In this document: positions 21,478 through 34,945 of the stretch, piece by piece | Position numbering within the stretch: the first letter of the stretch is position 1 | Layout: the number at the start of each line of letters is the position of its first letter | Source of the DNA: Isoetes taiwanensis | Taxonomy: Eukaryota > Streptophyta > Lycopodiopsida > Isoetales > Isoetaceae | DNA length: 64,000 bases | Reading direction: 5' to 3' | Assembly: GCA_021234155.1 (NCBI GenBank) | Contig: JAJEKV010000171.1 | Span: forward strand, 62,001-126,000 | Position numbers and translations under genes: made by a program | The notes under the pieces: model-generated | Told to the model about the DNA's origin: nothing | Database searches by the model: none | What the model saw: the letters and a program-made list of their open reading frames with translations, nothing else

Positions 21478-24400
21478 GAGCAAGTACGAGGGAGAAGCTT
21501 GAGGAGGCCAAGCAAACCGACTCAAACACTTAGGAAGTGCCACAGTAGAAGGCGACTCGTCCACCCAATGTCGAATAAGAGACAACACCGGTCATGTCAA
21601 GATCATCATTGTTGCAACGGGACATCGTCGGGACACAACACTACATCTTGTGGCGGCGGCAACACTTGGCGAACTTATGACGCAGTGGCCTCAACAATAG
21701 AAGGAGGAACGCCAGACATCAGCGAGACAACTAAGAAGACAACATCTCGGCGACCATAATTCCACCTTGTGGTAATATAGGGAATCGCTATGACGCGTGG
21801 ACTAGATGGAGATGCACTTACGAAAGGCACCATGACGAGGAGATATCGTCCGTGGTACTCCTACCGATGAATTAGAAGAGAAGAAGCCGATCATATCTCG
21901 GAGCATGTGGCTGGCGTCAAAGCGCCCAAGGTAGAAGCATTCGACACCTTAACGACAAGGATAGCAACCTGAAGCACCAGCCGGCAAAAGAGAGTTCAAG
22001 ATAATAGCGGGCTATTCAGCGACAAGAGCATATCTAAGGCAGGTACTTCTTCAACTCAAGGGTCAAGCTGCCAGAGATATAAGGATCCATCATCCGACAA
22101 CATAGCCGGCAGGGGAGAAGAGCCACGATGCCTTACGGTGAGAGACCGACATGCATAGAGGGACAAAGGTCAAGAACCGAAAGCCTGGAGAAGTGCTAGC
22201 AATGTAATTTTGCTTCCACGAGCTCCCTAGAGGCGGGGAGGATCAAAGCCCGACGAGAGCACAATCAAAGCCACCGGAAGGTTCCTCAAGACAAGAAGGC
22301 GGCATAGCAGCGTGGAGGCGTGACAACGTCAAGCCATGTGATCGAGGGGATCAAACAAGGAAGTTTGGAAGCTTCGATGGAGAAGCATCTAGGCTGAGGC
22401 GAGCCGATGACTTGCACGTGGACTTGCATGCAACTTGGTGAAACAAGGATGGGCGATTCAAAGAATAAGCTGCGAGAAGAGAACAACTCGGAGGAGTATA
22501 GCCAAAGGAATCATGAAACGACCTCAAGAGGCGCCTCAAATAGCTTCAAGTATCATGAAGGGGGAACAATTACCGCCCAAGAACGGATCGGGGCGGAGAC
22601 CGAAATGTCGAAACATCAACGACCAGCACACCTTTAATTAGAATGTGATGCAAAGCGTGTTGTGCCATAAGCCAGACAAACGGAGGGCCCAAGTATATCA
22701 CCAAGTTACCCCCGGAATACGGCCGGCGTACAAATAGGAGGATATAGATCGTCAACACCATTGCAGGGAGGGAGGAAACAGATGACATTGCCAAGGAGTA
22801 GGTGCGAACTTCGAAGGGAGGCACAAGGGGACCTAATAGCTCTAGTAGTAATTGTAATTATATAAACTATATATTTTGCATGTATAGTTCCCTTGTTATT
22901 CCTTCCCTCCCATAGCGTAACAGATCAAAGGAAGAGATGTCAGGCAATTTGCAGGGGTGAAGCAATCAACATCCTCAACACTTTTCGAGCAACACGATAA
23001 CGACAAGAGGACTCGACGTATGAGACGTCGATGGAGTCGAAGAAACAATATCGGATACAGAGTCGAAGAAACAATATCGGATACAGACAAAAAGTTCAAG
23101 ATGAAAGATCTTTTTCAACGGCGCCATCTTCAGGCTTTTGAAAAGCGGCATGGAAGATTCAAGTGATCAACTACACCATCAAGCCAGCAGCAATGAGAGC
23201 CTCCTAACGAACAAAGTCAACCTCTACATCAAAGAGGAGCCACCGTCAAGGAGACTGAAGTATCGAGCGACTCGGAAGAACGTTACCTTGCTACTTCAAG
23301 CAGGCAACGAGTGGATGAGCTTTTAGCAAGCTCAAGGATCTAAGGCCATGGGGCCTAGTAGGTTAAATGTATGGACGGTAACATCCATATTGGGATTAGA
23401 AGGCATTTCCAGATATTCTCGCTGAAAGGATCGTCCCAATATTGAGCTAAGCATCAAGGATTGGGAAGGAAATACATAGGAGTAACTATAATTATACACG
23501 ATTGTTAACAGACATCCAATGTATTGAAACCACTTGGTGAGATTGATCTCCTCGCTAAGAAGGAATCATTACTAGGATAGTTGTTAACCATGTATAAATC
23601 TAGTACCTCCAAAGAATAATCCAACTGAAAGAAAAGAAGTAATCTAACAAGTCCGGCCAACTTGTTACGATGACATCAATTCGATTGGTAGGAATATTCC
23701 AAGAGCTAAATAACTAAGAAAGGGGGAATCTCTAGAATATAAAAGAATAATACATGTAAGGTACATCTAAAATAAGAATTATAGTAATCAAATAGTCTTT
23801 TGAGACAAAAGGGATTGTCATGATGACAAAACCTTGTGGTTTAGAATCGTTCTAACTAAGTAGGTAACCCATAGCTATATTGAAATAAATGATAACATAA
23901 TATGTGCATCCATCTTAGATGGTTATATATATCAGCTAAGGCTAGTAAATTAATGTGCTAAGTAAGAAGCATATAACCTCTTAAGGGGAGAGAATAGATA
24001 TATATGACGTTGTGTACAACGTCATTGAAGTGGTGCAGGACCATTTTCCTTTCGAAGAAGTGGGAGGGATTGAACCCGTAGAATAGAGTTCACTCCGGCA
24101 ATGGCCGAAGCGAATAGAGATAGATACCTTAGTGATCAGGAGGCCTTCAACGTGCGAGACTGACGTAGTAGCTAACTACACCAATGAAGTGGAGCAAAAC
24201 TATGGGAGCGATGCAACGACCAAGTCATCTCCAAAATTACTCGACGCCGGCTCAATGGGTGGATGCGTCCTAACCTTAGGTAAGGTGTACGCATGCATTA
24301 TAATCTTTAATGTGTCTTATAGATAAGTTAAATATAGATCCTAATAACTGCATAGAAATTGTTGTACATATGTGTATCATAGGGAAATAAGTTAAATAAC

Positions 24401-25387
24401 AACGATAATGTGAGGTAGCATGTTAATTAATCCTTCGCAAGGATGCAATTCCTTCAAAGGATAGCTGACCTCGGGTCCTTATAAATATAAATAGGAAATA
24501 GAATTCAGATATACTTAAGTGCATCTTAGGGATATACTTCCAAGGGTAATGCAGGACCCAAGGAAGAGAATAAGAAGCACATCTAATTCTTGTGTATGAT
24601 AATTAAAACCTTGTCTATGATACAATAGGTCTAAATCAGGGTTATTGTTTAAATAATCGCGATCTAAAAGTCGTTAAATATTGCAAAGCTTAGAGTAAAT
24701 ATAATTGTACTATCGGAAGTAATGTATCCGATACTATGATAATGTTAATTCATAAATATTACCTTAGGGTAATTATGTTAATCACATGCATTAAAGGAGC
24801 CAGCAAAAATCGGCTCAGGCATGTCGATTTGTATTTAGATTAGTTTCATGTGTAGTTAAGATTAATCTACGCATGCAACCTATGCTTGGTATGGGTTGCA
24901 TGCGTTGTTACCGATGATGAGACCACTACGGTGATCTCTAGGGCGTGGTGTAATGTCAATGTAGGCATGACCGCGTTTCTGCTTGGATGAGTGGAAGGTA
25001 GATTAGAAAGTCTACTTCTGTTCCACGGAAGTAGACGACCTCGAGAGAAAGGAGGTCATTCAGGAATGCATTGATAGGAAAAGCACCTCTAGCCCCATAT
25101 ATGCTTTGAAAGGAGGAATCTGGCCTTCACGCCCATATACGGGAAGGACCTATCCTCCACGCTGGGCAACTAGGGTGTAGGCATGAGCGGCATATAGGCA
25201 TATAGGCACTGTCTCCACGGCCATAATGGAAGATTCACCCTCTTCCTACGCCGGGAGATTAGCCATGCATCCATGTAGATAGGTGGGGTGGTCACCATAT
25301 AACAAAAAATGTTATTAATAATTAAAATGGTAATAACGTAGTGTCGACCTGCAGGCCAATAGAGCGCTCCAGAGGGCAAGGAGGTCG
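21478..25387 (+). mobile_element. Degenerate retrotransposon-like DNA, continued
   Basis: Continuation of the broken element body after the MITE. Short frames rich in Arg, Ser and Thr occur, but none extends or matches a gag, protease, RT or integrase motif that I can recognise. From about 23400 the sequence becomes AT-rich and non-coding. A GGGATTGAACCC string near 24070 resembles a tRNA B-box in inverse, without the rest of a tRNA. Confidence 0.35.
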
Positions 25388-25945
25388 AGCTACGAAGACT
25401 TGCAACACAAATTTTGTTATAATGTGTTGCAAGGAATGAAAAGTACCTTAGAAGTGTAAATTTTGTATGAAATTGATAAACTTTGACAAACTTAAATGTT
25501 GTATTAAGTAAGGTTAATAATTACCTTGCGTGGATTAAGTTATGAAGTGATAAGTTAATTGGATAATGAAATAGTACAGTAATGTCTTAAACATTACCTT
25601 AGAGTAATTCTAATAATTAAGATAGTAAGTATGTAATTATAGATATTGTAAAATTAATGCAGGATTTTAAAGTGCGAAGACTTGCAACACAAATTTTGTT
25701 GGAATGTGTTGCAACGAAAGAAGAGTACATTAAATAATAATTGTATATGAAAGTGTTAAATTGTGATAAACTAAATGTTGTGATAACGGAGACTAATAAG
25801 TACCTTGTTTTATTAGAAGTTACGAATTGACAAGTTATTTCATAATGTGATGGCGTAATAATGATTTAAAAATATTACCTTAAGGTAATCTTAATAAATG
25901 TGTAAGTATTATAGTAGTATATCGTATGCATCAGGTTGATTGCAG
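25388..25945 (+). repeat. Diverged tandem duplication, about 285-bp unit
   Basis: Two units begin GAAGACTTGCAACACAAATT, at about 25397 and 25677. Both continue through a TGTTGCAA block, a TAAATGTTGT block and ATTACCTTA-GGTAAT. They lie directly before the polypurine tract of the 3' LTR. Confidence 0.85.
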
Positions 25946-25998
25946 GTTAGGAAGATTCCAAGGTGGGGAGACCCACGATGCTGCGGACAACATCATTT

Positions 25999-26012
25999 CA
26001 AGGTGGGGAGAA
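25999..26012 (+). other. Polypurine tract
   Basis: CAAGGTGGGGAGAA lies immediately before TGTGACG, the start of the LTR. AAGGTGGGGAGA also occurs about 40 bp upstream (GGTGGGGAGACC), so the tract has a near duplicate. It is the classic plus-strand priming site of plant Ty3/gypsy elements. Confidence 0.75.
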
Positions 26013-27414
26013 TGTGACGTTCCGGCCACGATATCACGGTCCCGGGGCGTATCTTTATCTTTGCCTCATCAGCATTACCGCCACTCCGACGACATATGCG
26101 CCAGCGTGTAGCCAAGTGGGTAGCCCCTAGGGGGCAACTTGCTAGGTATGTGCATGTATTAATGTGCACATTTACCAATGTGCACATTTATTAAGGTGCA
26201 CACCTTTCCATGTGGGCACATTTTGCTACCTAGCCATTAAAGGCAAGTGGGCCCATTCCCAATTATCCCACATGCCTAAAGGGATAATTGGAAACCCTAG
26301 CCCTAACCCCTTGTCTATTTAGGTAGGAGAAACCCTAACTTGCCATTTTAGTCCCTAGAGTTCTAGAGCTCTGTTTTTGGCTGCCCGAGGGAGCCAAAAC
26401 CGCCTCGAGCGTTGCCCAAGCGAATTGCACCATTAGTTTCCCTTGATTCGAAAGCGGTTCGGCGGGATGGTCGAACTTCGAGGTTAGGAGGAGCAACCCA
26501 AGGATCGGTATTTAGTCAATTTAATAGCCTAAACCGTCTTCCAGTCATTGTATCAGTAAGTTTAGCCTATTAAATTGCCCATAGCAGCCATCTAGATCTC
26601 TAGATACCAAGCTCTAACTAAAGAACCTAACTCTATGCTATAGATTAGATCTTGTTCTTTAGTTCTTACGTGATGTATATGGATGATGTATCTCTGTGAA
26701 CTCCTTGTATTGGGAAGGGGGTAGAGACCTCAAGCCTAGTAGTTGATGCTCCTAGTTAGCCTCTCTAGCACACTATAGATTCACTTTGTGCACAAGAACC
26801 ACACGGGTTGTGGGTGAAGGGGCAGGACCGGCTAAGAAGGAGGTTCATGTTCGACTCTTGGCGGTCCCTCACGGTGTGTAAGGCCCTCACCAGGGATCAT
26901 TGTGACTAGGCCCAATAGCTTACCAGCGAGTCGCGGGTAAGGTATGGGCTCGACACCCCGTGAAGTGGTGTTCACTTTCCATTGGGTTGGTCGAGCACAG
27001 GGCGGTGGCCCTCTAGTCACCCGTCGGCATGTAGATCTCGGGGGAGTGATCCCTACCGCCCCATCGAATCGGGGAGATGAAACCGGGGAATAGCCCTTTT
27101 GGCTATGCATCCGTGAGACTCTGATCAGTCCCAACACTTTTCAGCCCACTCGCAAAGTGTGCACGGGGGGGGCGGATGGAGTGGACAACCCAATGCCATG
27201 TTCCTATGCCAGCCAAATCCATTGCCATGAATTCTGTCTGCAATGAACTCTGGAGACCCAAGCCGTCAGTCATCCCTTTGAGTCCAAGCCTTGGGTAGGA
27301 TTCCCTATGTGATGTGCTGATCTTTGTCTATGCAGATATGTGGAGGACCATCCTTCATGATGGTCACATGATGTTGATGTATGTACTACTTACATGTATG
27401 TTTACGCTTCCGCA
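26013..27414 (+). mobile_element. Long LTR (3' LTR) of a gypsy-like element
   Basis: It starts TGTGACGTTCCGG right after the polypurine tract and most likely ends GCTTCCGCA at about 27414, giving about 1.4 kb bounded by TG and CA. No second copy is present in the window, so the 5' LTR is lost or outside. The interior includes small repeats such as AATGTGCACATTTA and a GGGGGGGCGG run near 27165. The exact end is inferred. Confidence 0.6.
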
Positions 27415-27587
27415 GCTAGGTAGGCCCTGAGGGAGACAGGGTAAAGGACCCCTTCATTCTTCCCACTGGAACTCTTCAAGGTTGCAGTGATACGTGGAGG
27501 GCCCTATATTAGCATGGAGCTGGTATGGGGGATGAACTCCTGTTTGTATACGGTGAGTGCACCGTATATGAGTAGGGGACGTCACAC

Positions 27588-28021
27588 CTGTGCAAGCTGT
27601 AGCGGCTTCTAGTGGCGTTTTAGCATCTCCTTGATAATAGCCATCGGTAGCAACCATGGTAGCAATGTTTATGATCATTCCGTCAATGCCCACATCTCCA
27701 TTTGGAGCAGTCAATGGCTTTGTATCAGGCCAAAATAATTCTTGGCGCTTGCAAACGACCATGCGCATTTCCCAGGACACTGGATTGCAGAGTTTCCAAC
27801 CCAAGCATACGGAATCGCTTGCGTTTGGCCCATTTTTATTGAAGAATGCGAAGCGCATGTTTGCACACAAAAACCTTCCACGTTCACATCATCAGAAGTG
27901 AGGAGTAGATACAGAGCATTTGTTCCTCCAGAGAATGGCTTAGAACTGGAGGCCTTCTTTACCAGATTCTCCACATCTACCTTCTTCAGATTTTTTCCAA
28001 GGGAATATGAATCAAAAGACT
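27588..28021 (-). pseudogene. EXORDIUM/PHI-1-like protein, C-terminal exon with frameshift
   Basis: The minus strand encodes a clear EXORDIUM (phosphate-induced protein 1) segment: YSLGKNLKKVDVENLV, then LYLLLTSDDVNVEGFC, YAWVGNSAIQCPGKCAW, APNGDVGIDGMIINIA and GYYQGDAKTPLEAATACTG. EXO proteins are secreted, cell-wall-linked, brassinosteroid-responsive growth factors. The GFC-C-CPG-CAW cysteines are conserved. The frame breaks at about 27720 (FG|PDTKPLT), where one base has been lost. The exon is bounded by an acceptor (GGGGCAG) and a GTGTGA donor, and its length is one short of a whole number of codons, which fits a single deletion. The N-terminal half, including a signal peptide, is not seen; a weak candidate (PSQSWAYHIVPRYEM) lies at about 28155-28250. 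Confidence 0.8.
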
Positions 28022-29435
28022 CTGCCCCTAATTGACAGACTCTAGAATAGATTTCCCAGCAGTATAAACAGCAGTCCTTTAATGCAATTACTTAAAATTA
28101 GAAAGAGCTCTAAAGCCACAATGAACAACACAAAACAATACACATACATGATTTAAATCATCGCTACTCCGAAATTCCGACATTCCATAGTCTCCATAAA
28201 CCGGAGCGCCATTTCATATCTGGGCACAATGTGGTACGCCCATGACTGCGAGGGAAGGGCATAATCCAAAATTTTCTTTTGAAAATACCCAGTTCATGGA
28301 TCTGGACTAACTTAAAGAACTCATGGTCCGGGATCTTTCAGCATGCCAGATCATGTACTATAAATAGCATAGACCTCTAAGCATGCCAGATCATGACAAA
28401 GTGAGCTACATCGCAAGTTTGGTTGTTTCAGCATGAACTGCATATTTAAATGCCATGATAGGAAATAAAGAATAGATCAAGGAGGTGCGAATGGCGTAGA
28501 AAACGCAAAAGAAAACGAAAGGATTACTCATATTTTTTAAAAGAGAAAGCCAAAAAGCTATCAAATGCAGAACATCCATTAACCAAGTAGCTATTAACCA
28601 GGAATGGAATGCAATGCAAAATGTATGACTAGGTAATTTGTACAATCTAAGACATGGCCAAACTTACTTAGATTGGCACAGACCTAAGAGTACCATATTC
28701 TGCAACAAAGCTGATTTCAAGTAAAACATGAACTCAGAAATTGAATGTAGAATTGCACATTACGATATAAAGAAAATTGAATGGAGAAAAAAAAAAAATC
28801 CTACCTTTCATATTTTACAGTATGCTCCGCATGCAAAGCACACATTGACCTCATAAACTCTGCAAACCATTATTACATTCAGTCATGAGCATCATTTCAG
28901 GTCATACAACTGACATGAGTGGTGCATCAATGTGGTCCTAAAGAAGAAATGCTAGAACCAATTTGCAGAGCTCGTTGAAGAGAAACGACTCATTTTTGCG
29001 AAGTAATCAAGCCCAATGATATCAATATCATGCTTTGGGTCCATACCATAAAATATCAAAGCCAGACATCTGCCACATAGATACCGGGAAATGTGACCTC
29101 TTTGCTATGAGCCAATTAAAAAAAATTCACAGAAAGCCTTTGATAATGAAAGAAAATCTGAGACCTGTCTCATTTTTGAAAATCGTCTCTGATTAAAACC
29201 TCTCTTTACATCGTAGGCTATGGCTATGCCGGTGGGTTTCTGATCACGGGTTTCACCACGTTTGCCACCGCTGCTCATGCATCTTCCATCTGCCGCTGCT
29301 CACAGCGATTCTGCCATCTTGAAGCTGACCACGTGAACCCTAGCTCAAAAATTGCAGCAGTAAGAAAACACAGGTCGGAGGGGAAGCACCCAATTCTTAC
29401 AGCATATCCAAGCTTGCTGATGGCAATAGCACGAA
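28022..29435. other. Non-coding DNA upstream of the EXO-like fragment
   Basis: AT-rich. It contains a duplicated GCATGCCAGATCATG motif (28341 and 28381), an A12 run near 28787 and a GC-richer stretch at 29225-29340. No coding frame is supported, apart from the weak EXO-like candidate noted in the previous entry. Confidence 0.45.
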
Positions 29436-31235
29436 ATAGCACAATGGCACAGGAGGGAGATAGGCTCTGCCTTCGTCCACAAGTGGGCGGCGGAGTTGAG
29501 CGTTGAGCAAGGAAGCGCTATGGCCGCAAAAAAATGGAAGAGCAAGCCGATTTTTAGAAACTCCAAAATTTAAAGGCAGGTCGCTAGGATTAGGCAAGCC
29601 ATCCATGAGAACGACGTCGTGTCACCTTGCCCGAAGCTCATTTTTCCCATCTGGAGCTTCTAATATACCAGCGGGCAAAAGAAGTTGGAAGGTGCTTCCA
29701 GGTAATGTGTGTACTAAGCTGTTGGGTATTCCCTTTGGAGGGGATATTTCCATGGGGAGGGTGTGGGATGAGATTTTGCAGGGGTTGCAGAAATACCTGA
29801 ATTGGTGGAAGGGTAGCAAGTTGTCCATGGCAGGTAGGATCACTATTGCCAAGTCAGTACTTTACCACTCATGTGCATATACAGCATCTACGATGTTAGC
29901 TCCTGAGGGTAAGATACAGGCTTTGGATAAGATTGTTGAAATTTTTGTGTGGGGCGGGGATGATGAAGGGGCGGTTGTTAAAGTGGCTTGGTGGAAGTGT
30001 CTCCGCCCGGGGAGGATGGGGGCTTGGCCATTACGGATTTTATTTGCATAGTAAGGTGTTGGTCTCCAAGTTTGTTTGGAGCACTCTGCAGGATGGAGCA
30101 TCTTCTCCTGGTGTGGCGCTGTTGTTGCAGTCCCTTTGCCATTGTGTGGCGTTTGGGAAGCCATTTGTGCATGTGGAGTTGCCACAGGCTTTGTTGTATG
30201 CCCTAGCGCACTTCCCTTGGCTGCCCTTTGTGCATGCGGGCCTTATGAGCCCGTTGGAGGCGACCTGCTTGTGCTCACCTTGGAGGATTGGTATTGGGGT
30301 GGTCAGCTAGCCGTGGGAGTTCTTTCGAGCTCACTTTTCGCTGAGGGAGGGCGGTGGCCAGGGCTATCACGGGAACAAGTGGCGGGGAATATTCGGCACA
30401 CATACCTATAGTCCCTCGGGATGATGTGGTGGTGCAGATTTGGAAGGTTCATCCGGATGTTGTGTCTTCTTGTTTTGTGCGGTCTTGTTGCAGGGTCTTG
30501 GCTATTCATGACACTCTGCCCCCGCCGGGCAAGTGGTCTCTGCGGCTTCCGGGTTCTCGATGGCGCTTGGTTTGGGCGTGGACATGGAGCTCACTTCCCC
30601 ACCCAGAAGGTTAGGGTGCTTTTGTGGCGGTGGTGCACATTTGTCGATCGGTGAATGCCCTTGTGAGTCGATTTAGGCGTGTTTGAGCCCTCTCTCTGCC
30701 CTTGTTGTGGCCTTCATCGTGAGGCGTGGAGCATTATGCGGTTTTATGCCCTCACTTGCAAAGGCTGCACAGGATTGGGTCGGGGCTCTGCATTTGGTGA
30801 GATTGACTAGCCAGGTGATTCTTTGCTTCATGTGTATCTGGTGCTTGGCGCTCTTGCGGCGGCAAGCCTTGCATCCATCGCGTGGTTTGGTTGGTGTGGC
30901 TGATTTGGAAGCGGCAGCGGTTGTGGATCTTTCAGGGGATTCAGTAGCCTGCAGCCTCTCTGATTCCTCGACTCAGGTACAAGCTATTTCAAAAGCTTTC
31001 TGGTGTTCCCGGGATTAGTAGAGCGGAAGTTTGCCATTTGGCGGGACTTCTTGGGTGTTGTAGATGGTGATGGTCGGTTTGTACAGCAGTAGAGTTGCAG
31101 TTTTTCTATGAGTTTGTTGTGGAGTGTTGAGGTATCGCTGCCTCTTTGGGGCAGTTCTCCTTCCTCCTCACTTGTTTTGTACCATTACCATTCTTTTAAT
31201 ATATTGATGACATAGTTCTTCAAAAAAAAAAAAGA
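29436..31235 (+). mobile_element. LINE (L1-type) fragment, copy 2
   Basis: Same 5'-truncated element as at 13282. The longest frame (29503-30051) runs through KLLGIPFGGDISMGRVW, SKLSMAGRITIAKSVL and EIFVWGGDDEG before breaking. The zf-RVT-like end is scattered over frames near 30420-30720. The element ends at a GTTCTTC-A12 tail (31218-31233), the usual 3' end of a target-primed insertion. The catalytic palm is absent and frames are broken. Confidence 0.87.
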
Positions 31236-31805
31236 TTATTTTGAAATTTTATAAACGGTGTAGATGAGTGCCTCAACGTCGAAAGTAAAGCAATTATATA
31301 TGTTAAGATAAAATAGGACAAGTTATAAACCATAAGCTAATCTAAGAACCGTAGAAAATATAGTAAACTATTATTATAGCTAAGAAAGTTACGCATCTAT
31401 TATATCAATGGGCACAAAAGGGTACTTTTAATGTTAAAAAGGGACTTGGGCTAAATATAAGGATTTCATTCAAGTATGGCTTATTAAGGGATACCTTTAC
31501 CTTTTTATAAAGGGAGTGAATGTTATATAAGGAGGCAACTATGTAAGCGTTGGGGGCTTGTTTCTATCCCAATTGAAGATCTAAGCCTAATCCTGAGCCT
31601 AGCCTATTCCTCAAATTTATATTTTTGCTACAAAGGGTTTGTAGTGGCTAACTTGCTTTATTTCCTTTCTTTGGAAGTCTCTTGCTCAAGGACAACCCTG
31701 TTGGGTGGTGAGCTTACCCGGAAGGGTGGATTTGTGCTTACTTGACTTGTTTCTTGACGATTGTTTTTGCAATAGATCTTTGGAGACTAGCTAATCATAT
31801 CAAAT

Positions 31806-31820
31806 TGGTATTAGAGCAGG
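31806..31820 (+). other. Primer-binding site (tRNA-iMet type)
   Basis: TGGTATTAGAGCAGG, identical to the site in copy 1, three bases after the LTR end (CA at 31801-31802). There is one mismatch to the canonical plant initiator-Met site. Confidence 0.82.
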
Positions 31821-32823
31821 GTTCCGATTTCTCTTGGAGCCTGTGTGTTTTCATTTTGTTCATTTTGAGTGAACGAGTAAGGACTAGTCTAATTGCTCTA
31901 TTAGAAATATTTTGGTATTTGTTTGAGCGAAATTAAAAGCCCTGAAGAAGTAAGACTAGGTCTCGAGGAATGTAACTAGAATTCTGGATGGCATAAGAGC
32001 ATTAACTTGTTTTTTTTGCAGGATTTCCCTCAAGGGTTCTGCTCCAAAAAGATTTAATGTATTGACTGAATCTCGGCCAAAATCAAAGCTTGAAAGACGT
32101 GTTGGGAAACAATGCTAGTTATGAGCCAACTTATGAAGAACTGAGAAAATCATAGGTCATTTGGACCATGAAGTGATTGGTTAATATGAAATAATTGCAG
32201 AGCATAACTTGGTATAGAAGTTTAATGAATATGGAAATGGGTTGTGCCATGGTCTCTCCCTTGGTTGTGATTGATTAGATCTTCATAAGTATCCGCATTT
32301 CATTTGAAGCCATTAATAAACTATTTCAAGCCTTAGAACTTTCTATAATATTTCTGTGGGTATGTTGAAAGAAAAATCATTTGAGGATGTGTTAGTAAAG
32401 AAATGTACCATTTGGTCATTGGATTCTCTAGGTTATTAATGTGTAAGACATGAACCTATGTTAGGTGATACATGCAATTATTGGTATAACCCAAAGAACC
32501 ATAATATTTGGTTGGGTTTGCAAGTTCTAATATCATGATTGAGTTTTTTCGCAGGACATAGAAATTGTCATGCAGGGAATTATTTTGGGAGATATTCTTA
32601 CCTTCTTATTGGCACATGAGCAACCTATGTTTTAAGCATTTGTAGCTATAAGGTAAACGGATATTTGAATTACATTTGCTTTAGGGAAATCCAAGGTGGA
32701 AGTATAAGGTGTTCTTTTCTTTGTGTAGTGTATAGTAAGTCCTGAGACAACTAATATGTTTGCAGCATAATAGTTGGACTTGCAAAATTTTTAGCCTACA
32801 GGGCTGGACTTAAAAATTTTTAG

Positions 32824-34280
32824 AGAGCTCAAGGCGAAAGGGAACTGGCGCACCGCTTGGCCGCTTAGGGCTTTGCCCTACGGCCGTTCATGCGCATCCG
32901 GCCCTGCCTGCCCAATTCGGCCATGCCAGAGGAGGAAGGTTCTTTTTGGATGGCGGAGGGATGGGTAAGGGCAGCAATGATTCAATTGGGGCCAGCCGAA
33001 GGGATTTCTCCTGCTTTGATTTTGAGCAACAAGGATCGTGGCTTCATCTAGGTGATCCTTATTTCATCCTAATAATCTGGCAGGAATCTTCCTTCCTTTT
33101 CCACATCTTGCTGGCAGAATGTACATAGAATCGGAAGATGGAGGCAACAAGTTCTGTTTCTTTATGTAGCTATGGCAGATTGATTAGTCAGATTTCAAGA
33201 TTTGTTGGCATTTTAGGTGTCTTTTCACAGTTTATAATTTAAAATTTGGGCTCACGGAGAGTAGTCTAGTGGGTTGGGCTTATTCTAAGTCTAACCGACT
33301 TCAAGATGATTGTTTGAAGTCTCTTTAATTTTTCCATCAATTTAAGGAATTTGGGATGATCGGGGAGGTCATTTGGTTATAAAGAATCGAGAACTTTAAA
33401 AGCACATGGTGGCTTTAAGAATAGTGTGGCAGCCTATTCTAACTTTATTGTTGCTTCCATCCATATATTCTATGTATATGTGGAGATTTTTATGTATCCT
33501 AGCGAAATTTTGTGATCGGTTTACTAGATCGAAGTCTTGAAACTCAAGTGGCGGGAGACCTTGGATTTCATTTTACGATGGAGGGTTTGTGGATGGATAG
33601 CTCTTGAATTCTTACTTGTAAGTGAACATGATGATCTAGAGGCATCTCCAACAATGCACCATTTTTGAATCATATTCTTAGGGCTGGGCTATGGTCTAGT
33701 TGGTATTCATTGGATTGATTTATGGCGAGCTAGGAGATTGCCTTTGCCTTTTATAATGGGAATGTTAGCCTCTTCAGGCATAAGAGTTGGGTAATTATTT
33801 GTCTACATGTCCTTTTTTTCTGTTTCCTCCAGATTTTTTGGTTCATGTTTTACTCCTCCGGTTTGCTAAGGATCTTTGGAAATCTTTCTTGGGCTTAATC
33901 TATATGTGGCCATTAAGGGTAATGAAGCCGCTACTTTCTGAGTTGGGCTAACAAATGGATCAGTTATTTGGAAACCATGGAGAGGTTCCTATAATATTTG
34001 GTTTTAGCAGAAGAAGGATGGTTTACCACTATAGTATGTTGAAGCCGAAGAAGATGTTGAATGACTCCATTGCTAGTACTTAACTTGTCCATTCATTCTA
34101 CTTTATGTTAGTAGTTTCTTATTTTTCCCTGGATCTTCTGGGTTCCCCCTAGATATTCAGGGTTTTTTATGTGCTGGAATTCTTCCAATATGATTCTTAT
34201 GGAATCATGTATGTGCTGTAACTTTATATCATATGAATGAATACAAAATCTACCGTTCCTTCAAAAAAAAAAAAAAAAAA
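32824..34280 (+). mobile_element. Nested poly(A) retroposon
   Basis: This 1.46-kb segment interrupts the 29-bp repeat block. It starts AGAGCTCAAGGCGAAAGG and ends TACCGTTCCTTC followed by about 20 A. It is flanked by near-identical AAAATTTTTAG and AAATATTTTAG, which matches the uninterrupted sequence in copy 1 at about 16060. No long frame is present; fragments such as a GCCGCTTAGGGCTTTGCCC-rich head suggest the 3' region of a LINE. It inserted after the segmental duplication or only into this copy. Confidence 0.82.
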
Positions 34281-34288
34281 AAATATTT

Positions 34289-34945
34289 TAGCCTAAAGGG
34301 CTGGACTTGAAAATTTTTAGCCTCAAGGGCTGGACTTGAAAAATTTTAGCCTAAAGGGCTGGACATGACCATTTCTGATTGTGCAGGTTGCAACCATGGA
34401 CTTGGTTGTGTTAGTTTGCCATATAATTCTTGATCGAGGACGATCAATCCCAAGAATGGGAGGAATTGATATGGTGGCGCTTGGGGGAGTGGTTGTCGGG
34501 AGCAAGAGTAGGAGAAAGAAAGCTCTAAATGTTTATATGAACCCTTGGATCCAAGTATCTTAGTGAATATACAATAAGTTAAGTTAACAATTATCTTTAG
34601 CTAGACCATTGGTATAAGATAAGACAAGTTATAAACCATAAGCTAATCTAAGAACCTTAGAAAATATAGTAAACTATTATTATAGCTAAGAAAGTTAACG
34701 GATATTTGAGTTACATTTGCTTTAGGGAAATCCAAGGTGGAAGTATAAGGTGTTATTTTCTTTGTGTAGTGTATAGTAAGTCCTGAGACAACTAATATGT
34801 TTGCAGCATAATAATTGGACTTGGAAAATTTTTAGCCTATAGGGCTGGACTTGAAAATTTTTAGCCTAAAGGGCGGTTAGACTTGAAAATTTTTAGCCTC
34901 AAGGGCTGGACTTGAAAATTTTTAGACTAAAGGGCTGGACTTGAC
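34289..34945 (+). repeat. 29-bp repeats, copy 2 blocks
   Basis: Blocks at 34289-34372 and 34815-34945 correspond to 16060-16142 and 16590-16722 in copy 1. The intervening sequence again contains a partial LTR-start copy (GACAAGTTATAAACC near 34625). Confidence 0.88.

Noticed and set aside
24055-24120. Possible tRNA gene on the minus strand (GGGTTCAATCCC)
   Set aside because: The T-loop-like string is isolated; the T-stem does not pair properly and no cloverleaf forms.
26832-27137. 101-codon minus frame rich in Arg/Pro
   Set aside because: Lies within the long LTR; no homology recognised.
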